Source: CAYJSJ01 sp964373065
GTDB taxonomy: Bacteria > Patescibacteriota > Gracilibacteria > Peribacterales > Peribacteraceae
DNA: 36,349 bases
Direction of reading: 5' to 3'
Assembly (NCBI GenBank): GCA_964373065.1
Contig: CAYJSJ010000011.1
Location: forward strand, 1 to 36,349
Each line of letters opens with the position of its first letter. Position 1 is the first letter of the stretch. The position numbers and the translations under genes are program-made. The notes beneath the pieces were generated by a model that saw only the letters and a list, made by a program, of their open reading frames with translations, was not told the origin of the DNA and searched no databases. This document shows positions 1-7,090 of this stretch, piece by piece.

Positions 1-2
1 GT

Positions 3-1583
3 GGTATGCAGCATGGGAATGGCATGATGCGGAACGGTGGCGGGATGATGCAGGGCTCTTTCCTGCCGGGACGTGATAAGGACTTGAGTCAGCTTCCCGA
101 AGCGAAACCAATGAGCATCCTCGAGGTGAAGGATGGCGAAACGATCACCCTCAATCCCGAGCTTGTCCGCACTTCGATCAGTGGAAAAGCCTTTGCCATG
201 TACGCCTACAACGGCCAATTCCCAGGTCCTCTGCTCAAAGTGAGGCAGGGCTCAACCTTCACAGTGAAGGTCACCAACAACATTGATGTCCCGACGACGA
301 TCCACTGGCACGGCATCCGACTCGAAAACAGGTTCGACGGCGCGGCGGGCGTGACGCAGGAGGCGATTGAGCCAGGGCAGAGTTTCACCTACACCGTCAC
401 CGTGCCCGATGAAGGCATGTTCTGGTACCACCCGCACGTCCGCGAGGATCTGCAGCAGGATCTGGGGCTCTACGGCAACCTTTGGGTGACGCCGAAAGAT
501 GGAACCGCGTACGGTCCCGTGAACCGCGAGGAAGTGCTGATGCTTGATGACATGCTCTTTGAGAGCGGCCTGCCCGTGCCATATGGCGAGAAGGAGGCTG
601 ATCACGCGCTCATGGGACGGTTCGGGAACACCATGCTCGTCAACGGTTCGGCTGCGCTCACCACAGGCGGAAAGATCTCCTACGACCTGAATGTGAAGCG
701 CGGAGAGGTGGTGCGGTTCTACCTCACGAATGCCGCGAATACCCGCACTTTCAATGTCCGCTTCGGTTCGGCAAAGATGAAGCTTGTCGGCGGTGATGCC
801 GGGCGAAATGAGAAAGAGGAATTCACCGACAACATCATTCTTTCACCCTCGGAGCGAATCATCGTGGAGGTGCTCTTCGACGAAGCAGGCACATACGAGA
901 TCGAGCATCGGAGTCCCAAGAGGACAATCGCCCTTGGGACGGTCTCCGTCTCCGACACGGCCGCGTCGCCTTCGTACGTCAGTACGTTCTCCGACCTAGA
1001 GCAGAGTGACAATGTGATCGCAGACATCGACGCTTTCCGTCCATATTTCGATAAGCCCGCCGACAAAACCATCCACCTCTCCGTCGAGTCAAAGCCTGCG
1101 CGCATGATGCAGAAAGGGAATGCCGGGGGTATGCAGCACGGGGGCGGTCATGGGGGGTCAGCAGCGACACCGGAGAGCAATGACGGGATCGAATGGGAAG
1201 ACCCGATGCCGCAGCAGAATATGATGTCCGTGAAGCACAATACGAAGTGGAAGCTCATCGATGAAGCCTCTGCAGCGGAGAATATGGACATCACCTACCG
1301 ATTCAAAGTGGGTGACAAGGTGAAGATCCGCCTCGTGAACGATAAAGAGGGATCGGATCACCCGATGCAGCACCCGATCCACTTCCATGGCCAGCGCTTC
1401 CTTGTCCTTTCGGTTGATGGAAAACCAAATACGAATCTTGTTTGGAAAGACACCGTGCTCGTTCCGAAAGGGCAGACCGTCGACATCCTCCTCGACGTCA
1501 CGAATCCCGGCGATTGGATGTTCCACTGCCACATCGCGGAGCATTTGAGCAACGGGATGATGGGTGTCATCAACGTCCGTTAA
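3..1583 (+). CDS. Multicopper oxidase (CopA/CueO-like), 5' end cut by window edge
   Basis: The protein has the cupredoxin architecture of a three-domain multicopper oxidase, which oxidises Cu(I) or organic donors and reduces O2 to water outside the cytoplasm. Numbering from the ATG at 6, HWHG (H100, H102) and WYHPH (H142, H144) are trinuclear-centre ligands. Near the C-terminus HPIHFHG and HCHIAEHLSNGM (residues 507-518) supply the remaining T1/T2/T3 ligands, including the axial Met. Met/His-rich stretches at residues 1-16 and about 365-410 resemble copper-binding segments of copper-tolerance oxidases. The frame is open to the left edge and there is no signal peptide, so the true start and export signal probably lie outside the window. 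The downstream ArsR-like regulator and thioredoxin-fold gene suggest metal or redox stress. The family is certain; the substrate is not. Confidence 0.93.
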   Translation, partial: GMQHGNGMMRNGGGMMQGSFLPGRDKDLSQLPEAKPMSILEVKDGETITLNPELVRTSISGKAFAMYAYNGQFPGPLLKVRQGSTFTVKVTNNIDVPTTIHWHGIRLENRFDGAAGVTQEAIEPGQSFTYTVTVPDEGMFWYHPHVREDLQQDLGLYGNLWVTPKDGTAYGPVNREEVLMLDDMLFESGLPVPYGEKEADHALMGRFGNTMLVNGSAALTTGGKISYDLNVKRGEVVRFYLTNAANTRTFNVRFGSAKMKLVGGDAGRNEKEEFTDNIILSPSERIIVEVLFDEAGTYEIEHRSPKRTIALGTVSVSDTAASPSYVSTFSDLEQSDNVIADIDAFRPYFDKPADKTIHLSVESKPARMMQKGNAGGMQHGGGHGGSAATPESNDGIEWEDPMPQQNMMSVKHNTKWKLIDEASAAENMDITYRFKVGDKVKIRLVNDKEGSDHPMQHPIHFHGQRFLVLSVDGKPNTNLVWKDTVLVPKGQTVDILLDVTNPGDWMFHCHIAEHLSNGMMGVINVR

Positions 1584-1601
1584 TTTCCTATGCACATAGT
1601 C

Positions 1602-1631
1602 TTGCATTTAATATTTTACATATGATATAAT
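1602..1631 (+). promoter_or_regulatory. Promoter of the ArsR-like gene
   Basis: TTGCAT (1602-1607), an 18-bp spacer and a consensus TATAAT (1626-1631) stand just 6 nt before the ATG at 1638. With a normal -10 to start-site distance the transcript would begin at or next to the ATG, giving a leaderless mRNA. Confidence 0.75.
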
Positions 1632-1637
1632 TTCAAT

Positions 1638-1955
1638 ATGTTATCTCCAGCCCATCAACAATTCTTCAAGACACTTGGAAATCCCAAAAGAATAGAGCTG
1701 ATGCTTCTTCTCATGAAGAAGCCAATGACCGTCTCGGAACTGATGAAGAGGATGGGAATGGAGCAATCTACCCTCTCTCATCACCTGAAGCGTCTGAAAC
1801 TTTGCACATTCGTCACAAGCAAAGTCAACGGCAAGGAGCGTATCTACACTGTGAACCAGAAAACAATGAAACCTCTCCTTCAACTCATGCATACGCATGT
1901 GAAGAAGTACTGTCAACGCCTCTGCACTTGTCCTTCTGATTCAAAATCTCAGTAA
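1638..1955 (+). CDS. ArsR/SmtB-family metal-responsive regulator
   Basis: A 105-aa winged-helix protein of the normal size for ArsR/SmtB repressors, which dissociate from DNA on binding metal. The start resembles the family (HQQFFKTLGNPKRIELMLLL), followed by a helix-turn-helix (VSELMKRMGMEQSTLSHHLK) and a beta-wing (TSKVNGKERIYTVN). The C-terminal helix carries H and C residues ending CQRLCTC (about residues 92-98), a plausible thiolate metal site. The classical alpha-3 CVC motif is absent. The gene sits between a multicopper oxidase and a thioredoxin-like gene, so copper or another soft metal is a reasonable inducer, but this is inferred. The ATG is supported by the promoter 6 nt upstream; no Shine-Dalgarno is seen. 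Confidence 0.85.
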   Translation: MLSPAHQQFFKTLGNPKRIELMLLLMKKPMTVSELMKRMGMEQSTLSHHLKRLKLCTFVTSKVNGKERIYTVNQKTMKPLLQLMHTHVKKYCQRLCTCPSDSKSQ

Positions 1956-1983
1956 TGCTCTTTATTTCTTTCACCTTTTTTTT

Positions 1984-2232
1984 ATGACCACTTTCAAGGT
2001 CTACTCCGCCGGTTGTCCGCGCTGCAAAGGTGCAGCCGATATTCTCCGTTCCGCTATAGCAGAGCGAAACTGCGGCTGTGCCGTTGAAGAAGTTTCCTGC
2101 AACGGCAACTGTGCCGCAGCAAAGCAGCATGGCTTTGCGGGCAAGGAACTCCCCGTCATCATGCGTGACGATGCAGTCGTGCATCAGGGGTCGCTCTCCA
2201 AGGAACAAGCTACAGTGCTCCTTCCCGCGTGA
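1984..2232 (+). CDS. Small thioredoxin/glutaredoxin-like protein (CPRC)
   Basis: An 82-aa thioredoxin-fold protein beginning MTTFKVYSAGCPRCKGA, with the redox motif CPRC at about residues 11-14 and the cis-Pro region LPVIM near residue 58. More Cys pairs (NCGC, CNGNC) lie in between, unusual for a simple glutaredoxin and suggestive of metal binding. It lacks a signal peptide, so it is probably cytoplasmic. It lies 28 nt after the ArsR-like gene and its TGA overlaps an ATG of the next gene region, so the set is probably co-transcribed. A redox or copper-handling role with the upstream oxidase is inferred from context. Confidence 0.75.
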   Translation: MTTFKVYSAGCPRCKGAADILRSAIAERNCGCAVEEVSCNGNCAAAKQHGFAGKELPVIMRDDAVVHQGSLSKEQATVLLPA

Positions 2233-2235
2233 TGG

Positions 2236-2602
2236 ATGCCCATTCGGCTGATCAGCATAGGTGCAGTTATTGTCCTCGCGGTTGCTTGGTATCTCGTCTC
2301 GCCACTCTTCTTCGATACCATCGTGGATCAGGCAAGGCGACGATCTCCCTCTCCCCGATGGAGAGCGTTTTCTTCGCTTCGAGGACTTCACTGTAACGAA
2401 TGGTCCGGCACTGAGCGTCTACCTCGTTCGTAGCGCCGATGGGGACGTGAGCTCCGGCTATCTCGACCTCGGTCCGTTGAAGGGAAACAAGGGGAATCAG
2501 AACTATCAGATCCCCGGAGACACCGACCTGAGCGCCTATGAGAGCGTGGTCATCTGGTGTGTGCCTTTCGGTGTCACTTTCGCGACGGCATTGCTGCAGT
2601 GA
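2236..2602 (+). pseudogene. DM13-domain protein, broken by a frame change
   Basis: The first frame encodes a start and one membrane helix (MPIRLISIGAVIVLAVAWYL followed by VSPLFFD), as in membrane-anchored DM13 proteins. From about 2339 the family sequence continues one frame over, with GERFLRFEDFTVTNGPALSV, DLGPLKGNKGNQNYQIP and VVIWCVPFGVTFATALLQ, the typical end of a DM13 domain (a putative electron-transfer domain). The usual segment between helix and LRFEDF is very short here, so a deletion as well as a frameshift is possible. The stop lies inside the 55-bp duplicate beside the assembly gap, so the lesion could be an assembly error. It follows the thioredoxin-like gene directly. Confidence 0.72.
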
Positions 2603-2765
2603 TCCTCTTTNNNNNNNNNNNNNNNNNNNNNNNNNNNNNNNNNNNNNNNNNNNNNNNNNNNNNNNNNNNNNNNNNNNNNNNNNNNNNNNNNNNNNNNNNN
2701 NNNNNNNNNNGGTGTGTGCCTTTCGGTGTCACTTTCGCGACGGCATTGCTGCAGTGATCCTCTTT
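2556..2765. other. Scaffold gap (100 N) between identical 55-bp flanks
   Basis: Positions 2556-2610 and 2711-2765 are the same 55 bases and enclose exactly 100 N (2611-2710). This is what a scaffolder leaves when two contigs that overlap by about a k-mer length are not merged. The real sequence is probably continuous, with one copy and no gap. The DM13 stop codon is present in both copies, so its C-terminus is unaffected. Confidence 0.9.
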
Positions 2766-2947
2766 TATGGCACAGCGTTAGGAAAATCAGGGTGGGGGGA
2801 ATGGAATCCTCAGGATTTTAAGAAGCTCTGTGAGAGCATGCGATCGGGTTCCACCGCCCGTTTTTCACTCTCGACAAGCTCCGGAAGCAGAACCGGCGTC
2901 CTGCAACCGAGGCAGAGGAGATAACATCAATCGTCTTGAAAACGGCA
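2766..2947. other. Intergenic stretch without a recognisable gene
   Basis: Between the gap and the convergent SLH gene I see no open frame with family resemblance and no clear terminator. The frame that runs through gives a low-complexity Arg/Ser-rich translation ending at 2924, which I do not accept as a gene. Confidence 0.5.
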
Positions 2948-5290
2948 TTACGACCTGTACGTCGTTCCCTTCACTTGGGTCTTTCCTATGTCGACCCAAT
3001 CGAATGTGTTTTCGCCGTCAAACCACAACACAGTTCCCGGAGTGGCAGGGTTTCCGAGCGTACTCAAGCTCGCTTGCAACACGCTCACGCCGCCGGGAGC
3101 CACCTGCGGGTTACTGATGCTCCCCCGCAGCGCCAAGTGTATGGTGCCACCGGGAGAAATGATGGTGCTGATGGCTGCTGCGCGAAGACCGCTGCATGTA
3201 ACCGTGATCACCCCCGTGACGCCGCTTGCGGAGCAGTTTTTTACCACGGAAGCATTCTCGACGTTATAGAGCTGAAAGGAACCGGCATCAAACACTACGT
3301 TGACTGCGCTTACGGTGAACGCAAGCGAGTCGATGGCGACTGCTTTCTGTCCGTTTTTCGTATTATCGTGATGTGCTGCGCGAAACCCGAACCGCGCAAA
3401 CGTCATACTTCCTCCAAGAATTTGGCTTCCGTCCACATCGGCACTGCTGCTGAATATATCTTCCGGTTTTGCAAACGTTACGGTGTGGCTGGGGCCGATG
3501 ATGGCTGCATTTCCACCGGGCGAATCGGTGCCGACAACAATCTCTCCGTCGGCACTCGCATCGCCGTTATTGTGGAGCAACTGCCGGCCGGAGTAATAGC
3601 CCTCTGCGGCAAAAGCGACGTTACCGGAGGTCAATGCGCTGATCATGAGCGTAATGACCTGCGCGCTGACGGCACCCTCCATGTCGGAGTTGATTTTTGC
3701 CTTTACCGTAATCTTCTTCGCTGCGTTTCGCGGGACGATGAACTCCGTATCCGCACAGTAACGATTGGCGACAAGCGGCGCACAGCCGGACTTTCGCGCA
3801 ATGGCAAAGGGCTGCGAAGCACCGTCAGTAAAGAGCTGAAGATGGTCGACGCTGCTTTGCACCCCGTCGATCGCGAATTTTTTAATGCGTATGTCCTCGG
3901 CATCGGCGCGGAGGGAGAGCGCAAGAAGTGCGGGGGAGAGTCGGCTTGCCAGTACCTGCCTGCTGCCCATAGGCACGGTGTCTCCGGTAACGTACAGGTT
4001 TCCGTTCGTTTGGATGGGTACGGTCTGATCGCCGGCAGTTATCACATTCACCCAGCAGATCGTCTGCAGCGTGCAGTCGCCGTCATCGAGCACTATGCCC
4101 GATACCTCTTCACCATCGATCCTATCCACACCTTCGACGAAATCGGGATGCGAAGTAGCAAATCCGAGCGCCACCGAACCCGGAGAAAGCGTTGTATTGA
4201 TATCCGCCCACACCTCTAAGCGCACGTATGCGCCATCCTTCACGAGGATGTTCATGTTGGAAAACACCAGAGTCTCTCCGCCGGAAGCCGCGCGGCCATA
4301 CAGTGTCTCTACGACTCCGTCGCCATCTTGATCGAGGAAGAGGCGATAGTTTTCGCCGAAGGAGAGCGACCCAAAGGTACTTTTCAACTTGAGCGTCGTG
4401 AGGTAGACGTCCTGCCTTCCTGCGATCGCCGTGAGCGCGAAGAGCGGCACATCCCTGTTACCGGATGTCTGCGATGCATTGGAGATGGCAAGCTGCTCCA
4501 CACGAAGCGCACCATGGCGGATGGGTTCTGCGACAATGACGCAAATCTTGCTGCAACCGTCATCATTCAGCAGATTTCCGTCGTCACATTGTTCACCGTA
4601 TTCCGTACGTCCGTTTCCACAAACGGATGTTGTCGGGAACGGCACTGTCACAATTCTGGTGGCAGTGGGAATGGCAGAAGGATCGAGTACGGCGATCTCT
4701 TCCCCGAGCATCATGAGGAGCTGCGCCACTTCTCCGCGCGTGAGGAGGTACGCGGGCGTATACGGGAAACGGCGAAAGACTTCCCGTTCCGCTGCGCTGC
4801 TCATGTATCGCTCGTACCAAGGACGACTGGGGTTTTCCTCCGGAAGTGGAACTTTCCATGCGATCAGGCTCATCTTCAGGGCTTCTGCTAGGATGATGGT
4901 ATCCGTCCCCCGAAACGTGCCGTCCGGGTACCCTTCGATGATCCCGAGCTGCTTTGCAGCGCACGCGTACGGCCAGTACCACCGGTATTCTTGGTCGAAA
5001 TCCTCAAAACACCTTCCGCTCGGTGCCTGAAACACCCCTGTTCCATACACAGAAAGCATGAGGATCTTCAAAAATTCCGCCCTGTTGATCGGTTGATGCG
5101 GGAGAAATGTCCCGTCTGGGTACCCCGAAATGATTCCCCGCGATTGCAGATACAAGATCGCGCTCTTATAGACGTAATCGTCGATGTCACTGAGTGCTCT
5201 CGCATGAGGAATCGCCACCGGAATCAAAAAGAGAGTGGATACTACGCAGAACATGGAAGCCACTGCTGCTTTTTTGGAGATCTTTTTCAT
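2948..5290 (-). CDS. Secreted SLH-domain protein with Cys-rich DUF4215-like module
   Basis: Starting at the ATG ending at 5290 gives 780 aa with a Sec signal peptide (MKKISKKAAVASMFCVVSTL, cleavage after HARA near residue 32). SLH repeats follow: repeat 1 with GIISGYPDGTFLPHQPINRA (residues 53-71), repeat 2 with GIIEGYPDGTF (116-126), and a degenerate third to about residue 205. SLH domains bind cell-wall polymer and anchor S-layer-associated proteins. A Cys-rich DUF4215/Myxococcus-type repeat follows (CGNGRTEYGEQCDDGNLLND, residues 234-253, then GCSKIC). The remaining 500 residues are beta-rich and Thr/Ser/Gly-rich, with a DQDGDGVVE calcium-loop-like motif and paired cysteines; I cannot assign them. 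A start 19 codons upstream is possible, but the hydrophobic signal and the TATACT box 10 nt before 5290 favour this one. Confidence 0.85.
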   Translation of the reverse strand: MKKISKKAAVASMFCVVSTLFLIPVAIPHARALSDIDDYVYKSAILYLQSRGIISGYPDGTFLPHQPINRAEFLKILMLSVYGTGVFQAPSGRCFEDFDQEYRWYWPYACAAKQLGIIEGYPDGTFRGTDTIILAEALKMSLIAWKVPLPEENPSRPWYERYMSSAAEREVFRRFPYTPAYLLTRGEVAQLLMMLGEEIAVLDPSAIPTATRIVTVPFPTTSVCGNGRTEYGEQCDDGNLLNDDGCSKICVIVAEPIRHGALRVEQLAISNASQTSGNRDVPLFALTAIAGRQDVYLTTLKLKSTFGSLSFGENYRLFLDQDGDGVVETLYGRAASGGETLVFSNMNILVKDGAYVRLEVWADINTTLSPGSVALGFATSHPDFVEGVDRIDGEEVSGIVLDDGDCTLQTICWVNVITAGDQTVPIQTNGNLYVTGDTVPMGSRQVLASRLSPALLALSLRADAEDIRIKKFAIDGVQSSVDHLQLFTDGASQPFAIARKSGCAPLVANRYCADTEFIVPRNAAKKITVKAKINSDMEGAVSAQVITLMISALTSGNVAFAAEGYYSGRQLLHNNGDASADGEIVVGTDSPGGNAAIIGPSHTVTFAKPEDIFSSSADVDGSQILGGSMTFARFGFRAAHHDNTKNGQKAVAIDSLAFTVSAVNVVFDAGSFQLYNVENASVVKNCSASGVTGVITVTCSGLRAAAISTIISPGGTIHLALRGSISNPQVAPGGVSVLQASLSTLGNPATPGTVLWFDGENTFDWVDIGKTQVKGTTYRS

Positions 5291-5300
5291 TGCGCTCTGT

Positions 5301-5306
5301 AGTATA
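5301..5306 (-). promoter_or_regulatory. -10 box (TATACT) of the 780-aa SLH gene
   Basis: TATACT on the minus strand ends 10 nt before the ATG at 5290. No good -35 is visible. The short distance predicts a leader of only a few nucleotides and supports the chosen start. Confidence 0.5.
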
Positions 5307-5315
5307 ACTCGTTCC

Positions 5316-5714
5316 CTACCCCGGCTCACGCTGCACTTCTTCGTCACTTACCTTCCCCTCGGTTTCCTGACGTTCGAGCATGGTATCGATATCTGGGTCG
5401 TCCTGCGCAGTAAGCGTTCCGGTCTTCTCCTTCTCCCGTTGTGACTTCGTCTTCGGAGCATGTGACTTCTCCTTCGCGTTTTTCTCCTGCTCTTTTGTCC
5501 GTTTGGTCTCTTCGTCGCCTTCTCCAGAGAGCTCCTTCTGCAGCTGGCGAAGATTCACTTGCGATTTCAGTTCCGTTTGCTCTACTTTTGCAGCCTTTTC
5601 CGCGCCGTGCTTCCGAGCGATTCTGTCTCTGAGCTCTTCTGTCGCCCCATGGTCGGCACGGTCGTCGCGTTGCCGTGGAAGCAGCAGATCATCGTCGTCG
5701 TCACCAAATGGCAT
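5316..5714 (-). CDS. Small highly charged hypothetical protein
   Basis: From the ATG ending at 5714 this encodes 132 aa (MPFGDDDDDLLLPRQRDDRA...), rich in Asp, Glu, Lys and Gln, with no membrane segment and no signal peptide. Residues from about 30 to 110 are predicted helical or coiled-coil by composition, with long Lys/Glu/Thr runs (KRTKEQEKNAKEKSHAPKTK), and the end is acidic. It is probably cytoplasmic and partly disordered. I recognise no family. A longer frame upstream exists, but a TATACT box 6 nt before this ATG, with a TACATG -35 at 17 bp, fixes this start well. It is followed after 25 nt by the SLH gene on the same strand, which has its own -10 box. Confidence 0.65.
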   Translation of the reverse strand: MPFGDDDDDLLLPRQRDDRADHGATEELRDRIARKHGAEKAAKVEQTELKSQVNLRQLQKELSGEGDEETKRTKEQEKNAKEKSHAPKTKSQREKEKTGTLTAQDDPDIDTMLERQETEGKVSDEEVQREPG

Positions 5715-5720
5715 ACGAAG

Positions 5721-5749
5721 AGTATACCGGAATGCGCATGTTGCATGTA
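5721..5749 (-). promoter_or_regulatory. Promoter of the charged hypothetical gene
   Basis: On the minus strand TACATG (5744-5749), a 17-bp spacer and TATACT (5721-5726) precede the ATG by 6 nt. The arrangement predicts a leaderless transcript. Confidence 0.6.
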
Positions 5750-5761
5750 GCATGGCCACAT

Positions 5762-5838
5762 GCCTCCGTAGCTCAGTTGGATAGAGCGCCTGGCTTCGGA
5801 CCAGGAGGTCGTGGGTTCAATTCCTGCCGGAGGTACCA
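5762..5838 (+). tRNA. tRNA-Arg (anticodon UCG), CCA encoded
   Basis: A full cloverleaf can be folded. The acceptor stem GCCTCCG pairs with CGGAGGT (one G-U pair), the D arm is GCTC/GAGC, the anticodon stem CCTGG/CCAGG encloses the loop CTTCGGA (anticodon TCG), and the T arm is GTGGG/CCTGC around TTCAATT. Discriminator A and a genomically encoded CCA follow. It reads the Arg codon CGA and probably other CGN codons. The last 13 bases recur downstream at 5923-5935. Confidence 0.97.
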
Positions 5839-5888
5839 AAATAAAAAAACTACTCCAAAGACACGAGAAAACATGCTTCTGCGATGAG

Positions 5889-5926
5889 GCCCCTCGTAGT
5901 CCGCCGAAGGCGGCGTAGTGGGGCCG
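5889..5926. repeat. Hairpin repeat element after the tRNA
   Basis: GGCCCC and GGGGCC at the ends are inverted copies, and inside them CCGCC-gaa-GGCGG (5901-5913) forms a second stem. A related core, CCGCC-ttc-GGCGG, recurs at about 5950-5962. These are small dispersed palindromic elements without coding capacity. Confidence 0.6.
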
Positions 5927-5935
5927 GAGGTACCA
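5923..5935 (+). repeat. 13-bp direct copy of the tRNA-Arg 3' end
   Basis: GCCGGAGGTACCA here is identical to tRNA positions 5826-5838, including the CCA. A copied tRNA 3' end next to an intact tRNA is the classic mark of site-specific integration (attL/attR). Here only 84 nt separate the copies, so it may be a scar or one edge of a lost element. Confidence 0.55.
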
Positions 5936-6032
5936 TTCGATTCGTCCGCCTTCGGCGGGACTCACTCATGGTAAACCACGGTTCTTTTTTCGTGCGAATC
6001 GAATGACTCTTTACCCTGAGCTTGTCGAAGGG
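5934..6032. repeat. Inverted repeats in the 270-nt non-coding stretch before the GIY-YIG gene
   Basis: CATTCGATTCG (5934-5944) and CGAATCGAATG (5995-6005) are perfect inverted 11-mers. A second small hairpin-forming sequence (CCCT...AGGG, 6014-6032) follows. No gene is supported between 5839 and 6108; the stretch consists of these repeats. Confidence 0.55.
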
Positions 6033-6108
6033 TGTAGCGAATGGAGCGCAGCGGAGTGAGTCGAAGACTCCAACAAAACACAAACAAAACATGTTACGAT
6101 TATCCGCT

Positions 6109-6363
6109 ATGGCATAGCACGTCTATATCGCACAGGCTCCGACAGGCAAGTACTACACAGGCATCACTACTGACCCCCACAGGAGAATCGCAGAGCATAA
6201 CCGTGAAGAAGGAGCAAAATTTGCGCATGATCAAGGTGCATTGAGATTGCTCTATACATCACCCCCTTTTCCGGATCAATCTTCCGCCAGACTACGTGAA
6301 GTACAGATCAAGGGTTGGACGAGAGCGAAGAAAGAGAAGCTGATTCGAGGTGAGTGGAAGTGA
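6109..6363 (+). pseudogene. GIY-YIG endonuclease-like gene with in-frame TAG at codon 3
   Basis: Reading ATG GCA TAG CAC GTC at 6109, the frame gives M-A-stop-H and then a nearly perfect small GIY-YIG (UPF0213-like) protein: VYIAQAPTGKYYTGITTDP, RRIAEHN, then a LLYTSPPFPDQ segment and AKKEKLI, ending at TGA 6361-6363 (84 codons). Catalytic positions are present: both motif tyrosines, the Arg of RRIAEH and the Glu of LREVQIK. Relatives usually have Trp or another aromatic residue at codon 3, so a TGG to TAG change is the simplest lesion. No other start codon lies early in the frame. A TACGAT box at 6095-6100, 8 nt before the ATG, fits the window's usual promoter layout. It is either a recent nonsense pseudogene, a sequencing error, or a readthrough case. 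Confidence 0.8.
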
Positions 6364-6375
6364 TACACTAATTCC

Positions 6376-6462
6376 ATGTTGCTTGTTCCTGCTGTTCTGA
6401 AGCCCTCTGAGATCCAAGAAATTGGTCTCTTTGCAGCAGCAGATATTTCAGAAGGCACCTAG
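6376..6462 (+). pseudogene. SET-domain protein N-terminal remnant (28 codons)
   Basis: ATG at 6376 opens a 28-codon frame ending in TAG at 6460-6462. Its translation contains KPSEIQEIGLFAAADISEGT, which matches the opening of SET-domain proteins (pattern S-x-I-x-G-x-G-L-F-A-x-x-x-I-x-x-G-T). The rest of the domain is absent. It lies 12 nt after the broken GIY-YIG gene and runs into the upstream region of a lipoprotein gene, so the zone looks like a graveyard of truncated accessory genes. The match is short, so the assignment is tentative. Confidence 0.5.
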
Positions 6463-6472
6463 ATTGATTGCA

Positions 6473-7090
6473 ATGAAAACTTTCATACCCTCTTTACTGG
6501 CTACATCCTTCCTGTTGGCAGGGTGTCAATCAGTCACGGTTGGTTATATCTATACAGTTGCGGACATTGAGGAACATTTTCCGAATGGATACGATTACTA
6601 TCCTGATAAACTTAGTTATTCTGACACAATTCTCAATGTTTACCGGAATGGCAACCAAGGAGAAACAATAGAAATTATTTGTCATTTTCCACCAGAAGTT
6701 CAGTTAGAAAATAATCTCAGTACGCCCACACTCAACGAGATGAGGATTCCTGCTAAGGTACGACGAGTTAGAGACTTGTTCGAACAAAGTGAGGATCTTG
6801 CATATGAAACAATGCTCGAGGAAGATCCTGATTTTACACGCACAGTTCAGTCTCTAAACAATTATGATGGAGATGATATTAATGTGAGATGGAATCTCCG
6901 TAATAATTTTAAGCACACTGCTTTGACTACTTTGTACACTGATTATGCTACTTATTCTTCTCTTGAGTACACAGGTCCCATGGAATCAATTCCTCCTCTG
7001 ACAGGAATAAGGAAGATAAAGCTTGTAGGTGAAGGAGACCGTGATTCTTATTCTGGAGCAAGAAATTATTATTGTGAAAAAATTGAGTAA
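6473..7090 (+). CDS. Putative lipoprotein of unknown function
   Basis: The ATG at 6473 gives 205 aa starting with a lipoprotein signal: MKTFIPSLLATSFLLAGCQS, lipobox LAGC with Cys18, so the mature protein should be lipid-anchored outside the membrane. The mature part is acidic and rich in Asn, Asp and Tyr, with two further cysteines (ICHF, YYCEKIE at the C-terminus) that could pair. I recognise no domain. The coding region is clearly more AT-rich than its neighbours and directly follows a decayed zone beside a tRNA, which suggests horizontal acquisition. TAGATT (6460-6465) lies 7 nt before the start. An in-frame ATG 17 codons upstream would spoil the signal peptide. Confidence 0.65.
   Translation: MKTFIPSLLATSFLLAGCQSVTVGYIYTVADIEEHFPNGYDYYPDKLSYSDTILNVYRNGNQGETIEIICHFPPEVQLENNLSTPTLNEMRIPAKVRRVRDLFEQSEDLAYETMLEEDPDFTRTVQSLNNYDGDDINVRWNLRNNFKHTALTTLYTDYATYSSLEYTGPMESIPPLTGIRKIKLVGEGDRDSYSGARNYYCEKIE

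Noticed and set aside
2936..4219. 427-codon open frame on plus across the large SLH gene
   Set aside because: Antisense to a gene with signal peptide and SLH repeats; translation has no recognisable domain.
6109..6363. Reassigned TAG codon as explanation for the GIY-YIG gene
   Set aside because: Other genes here use TAG as a normal stop (uvrA at 19467-19469, 34938-34940), so a code change is unlikely; a nonsense mutation is simpler.
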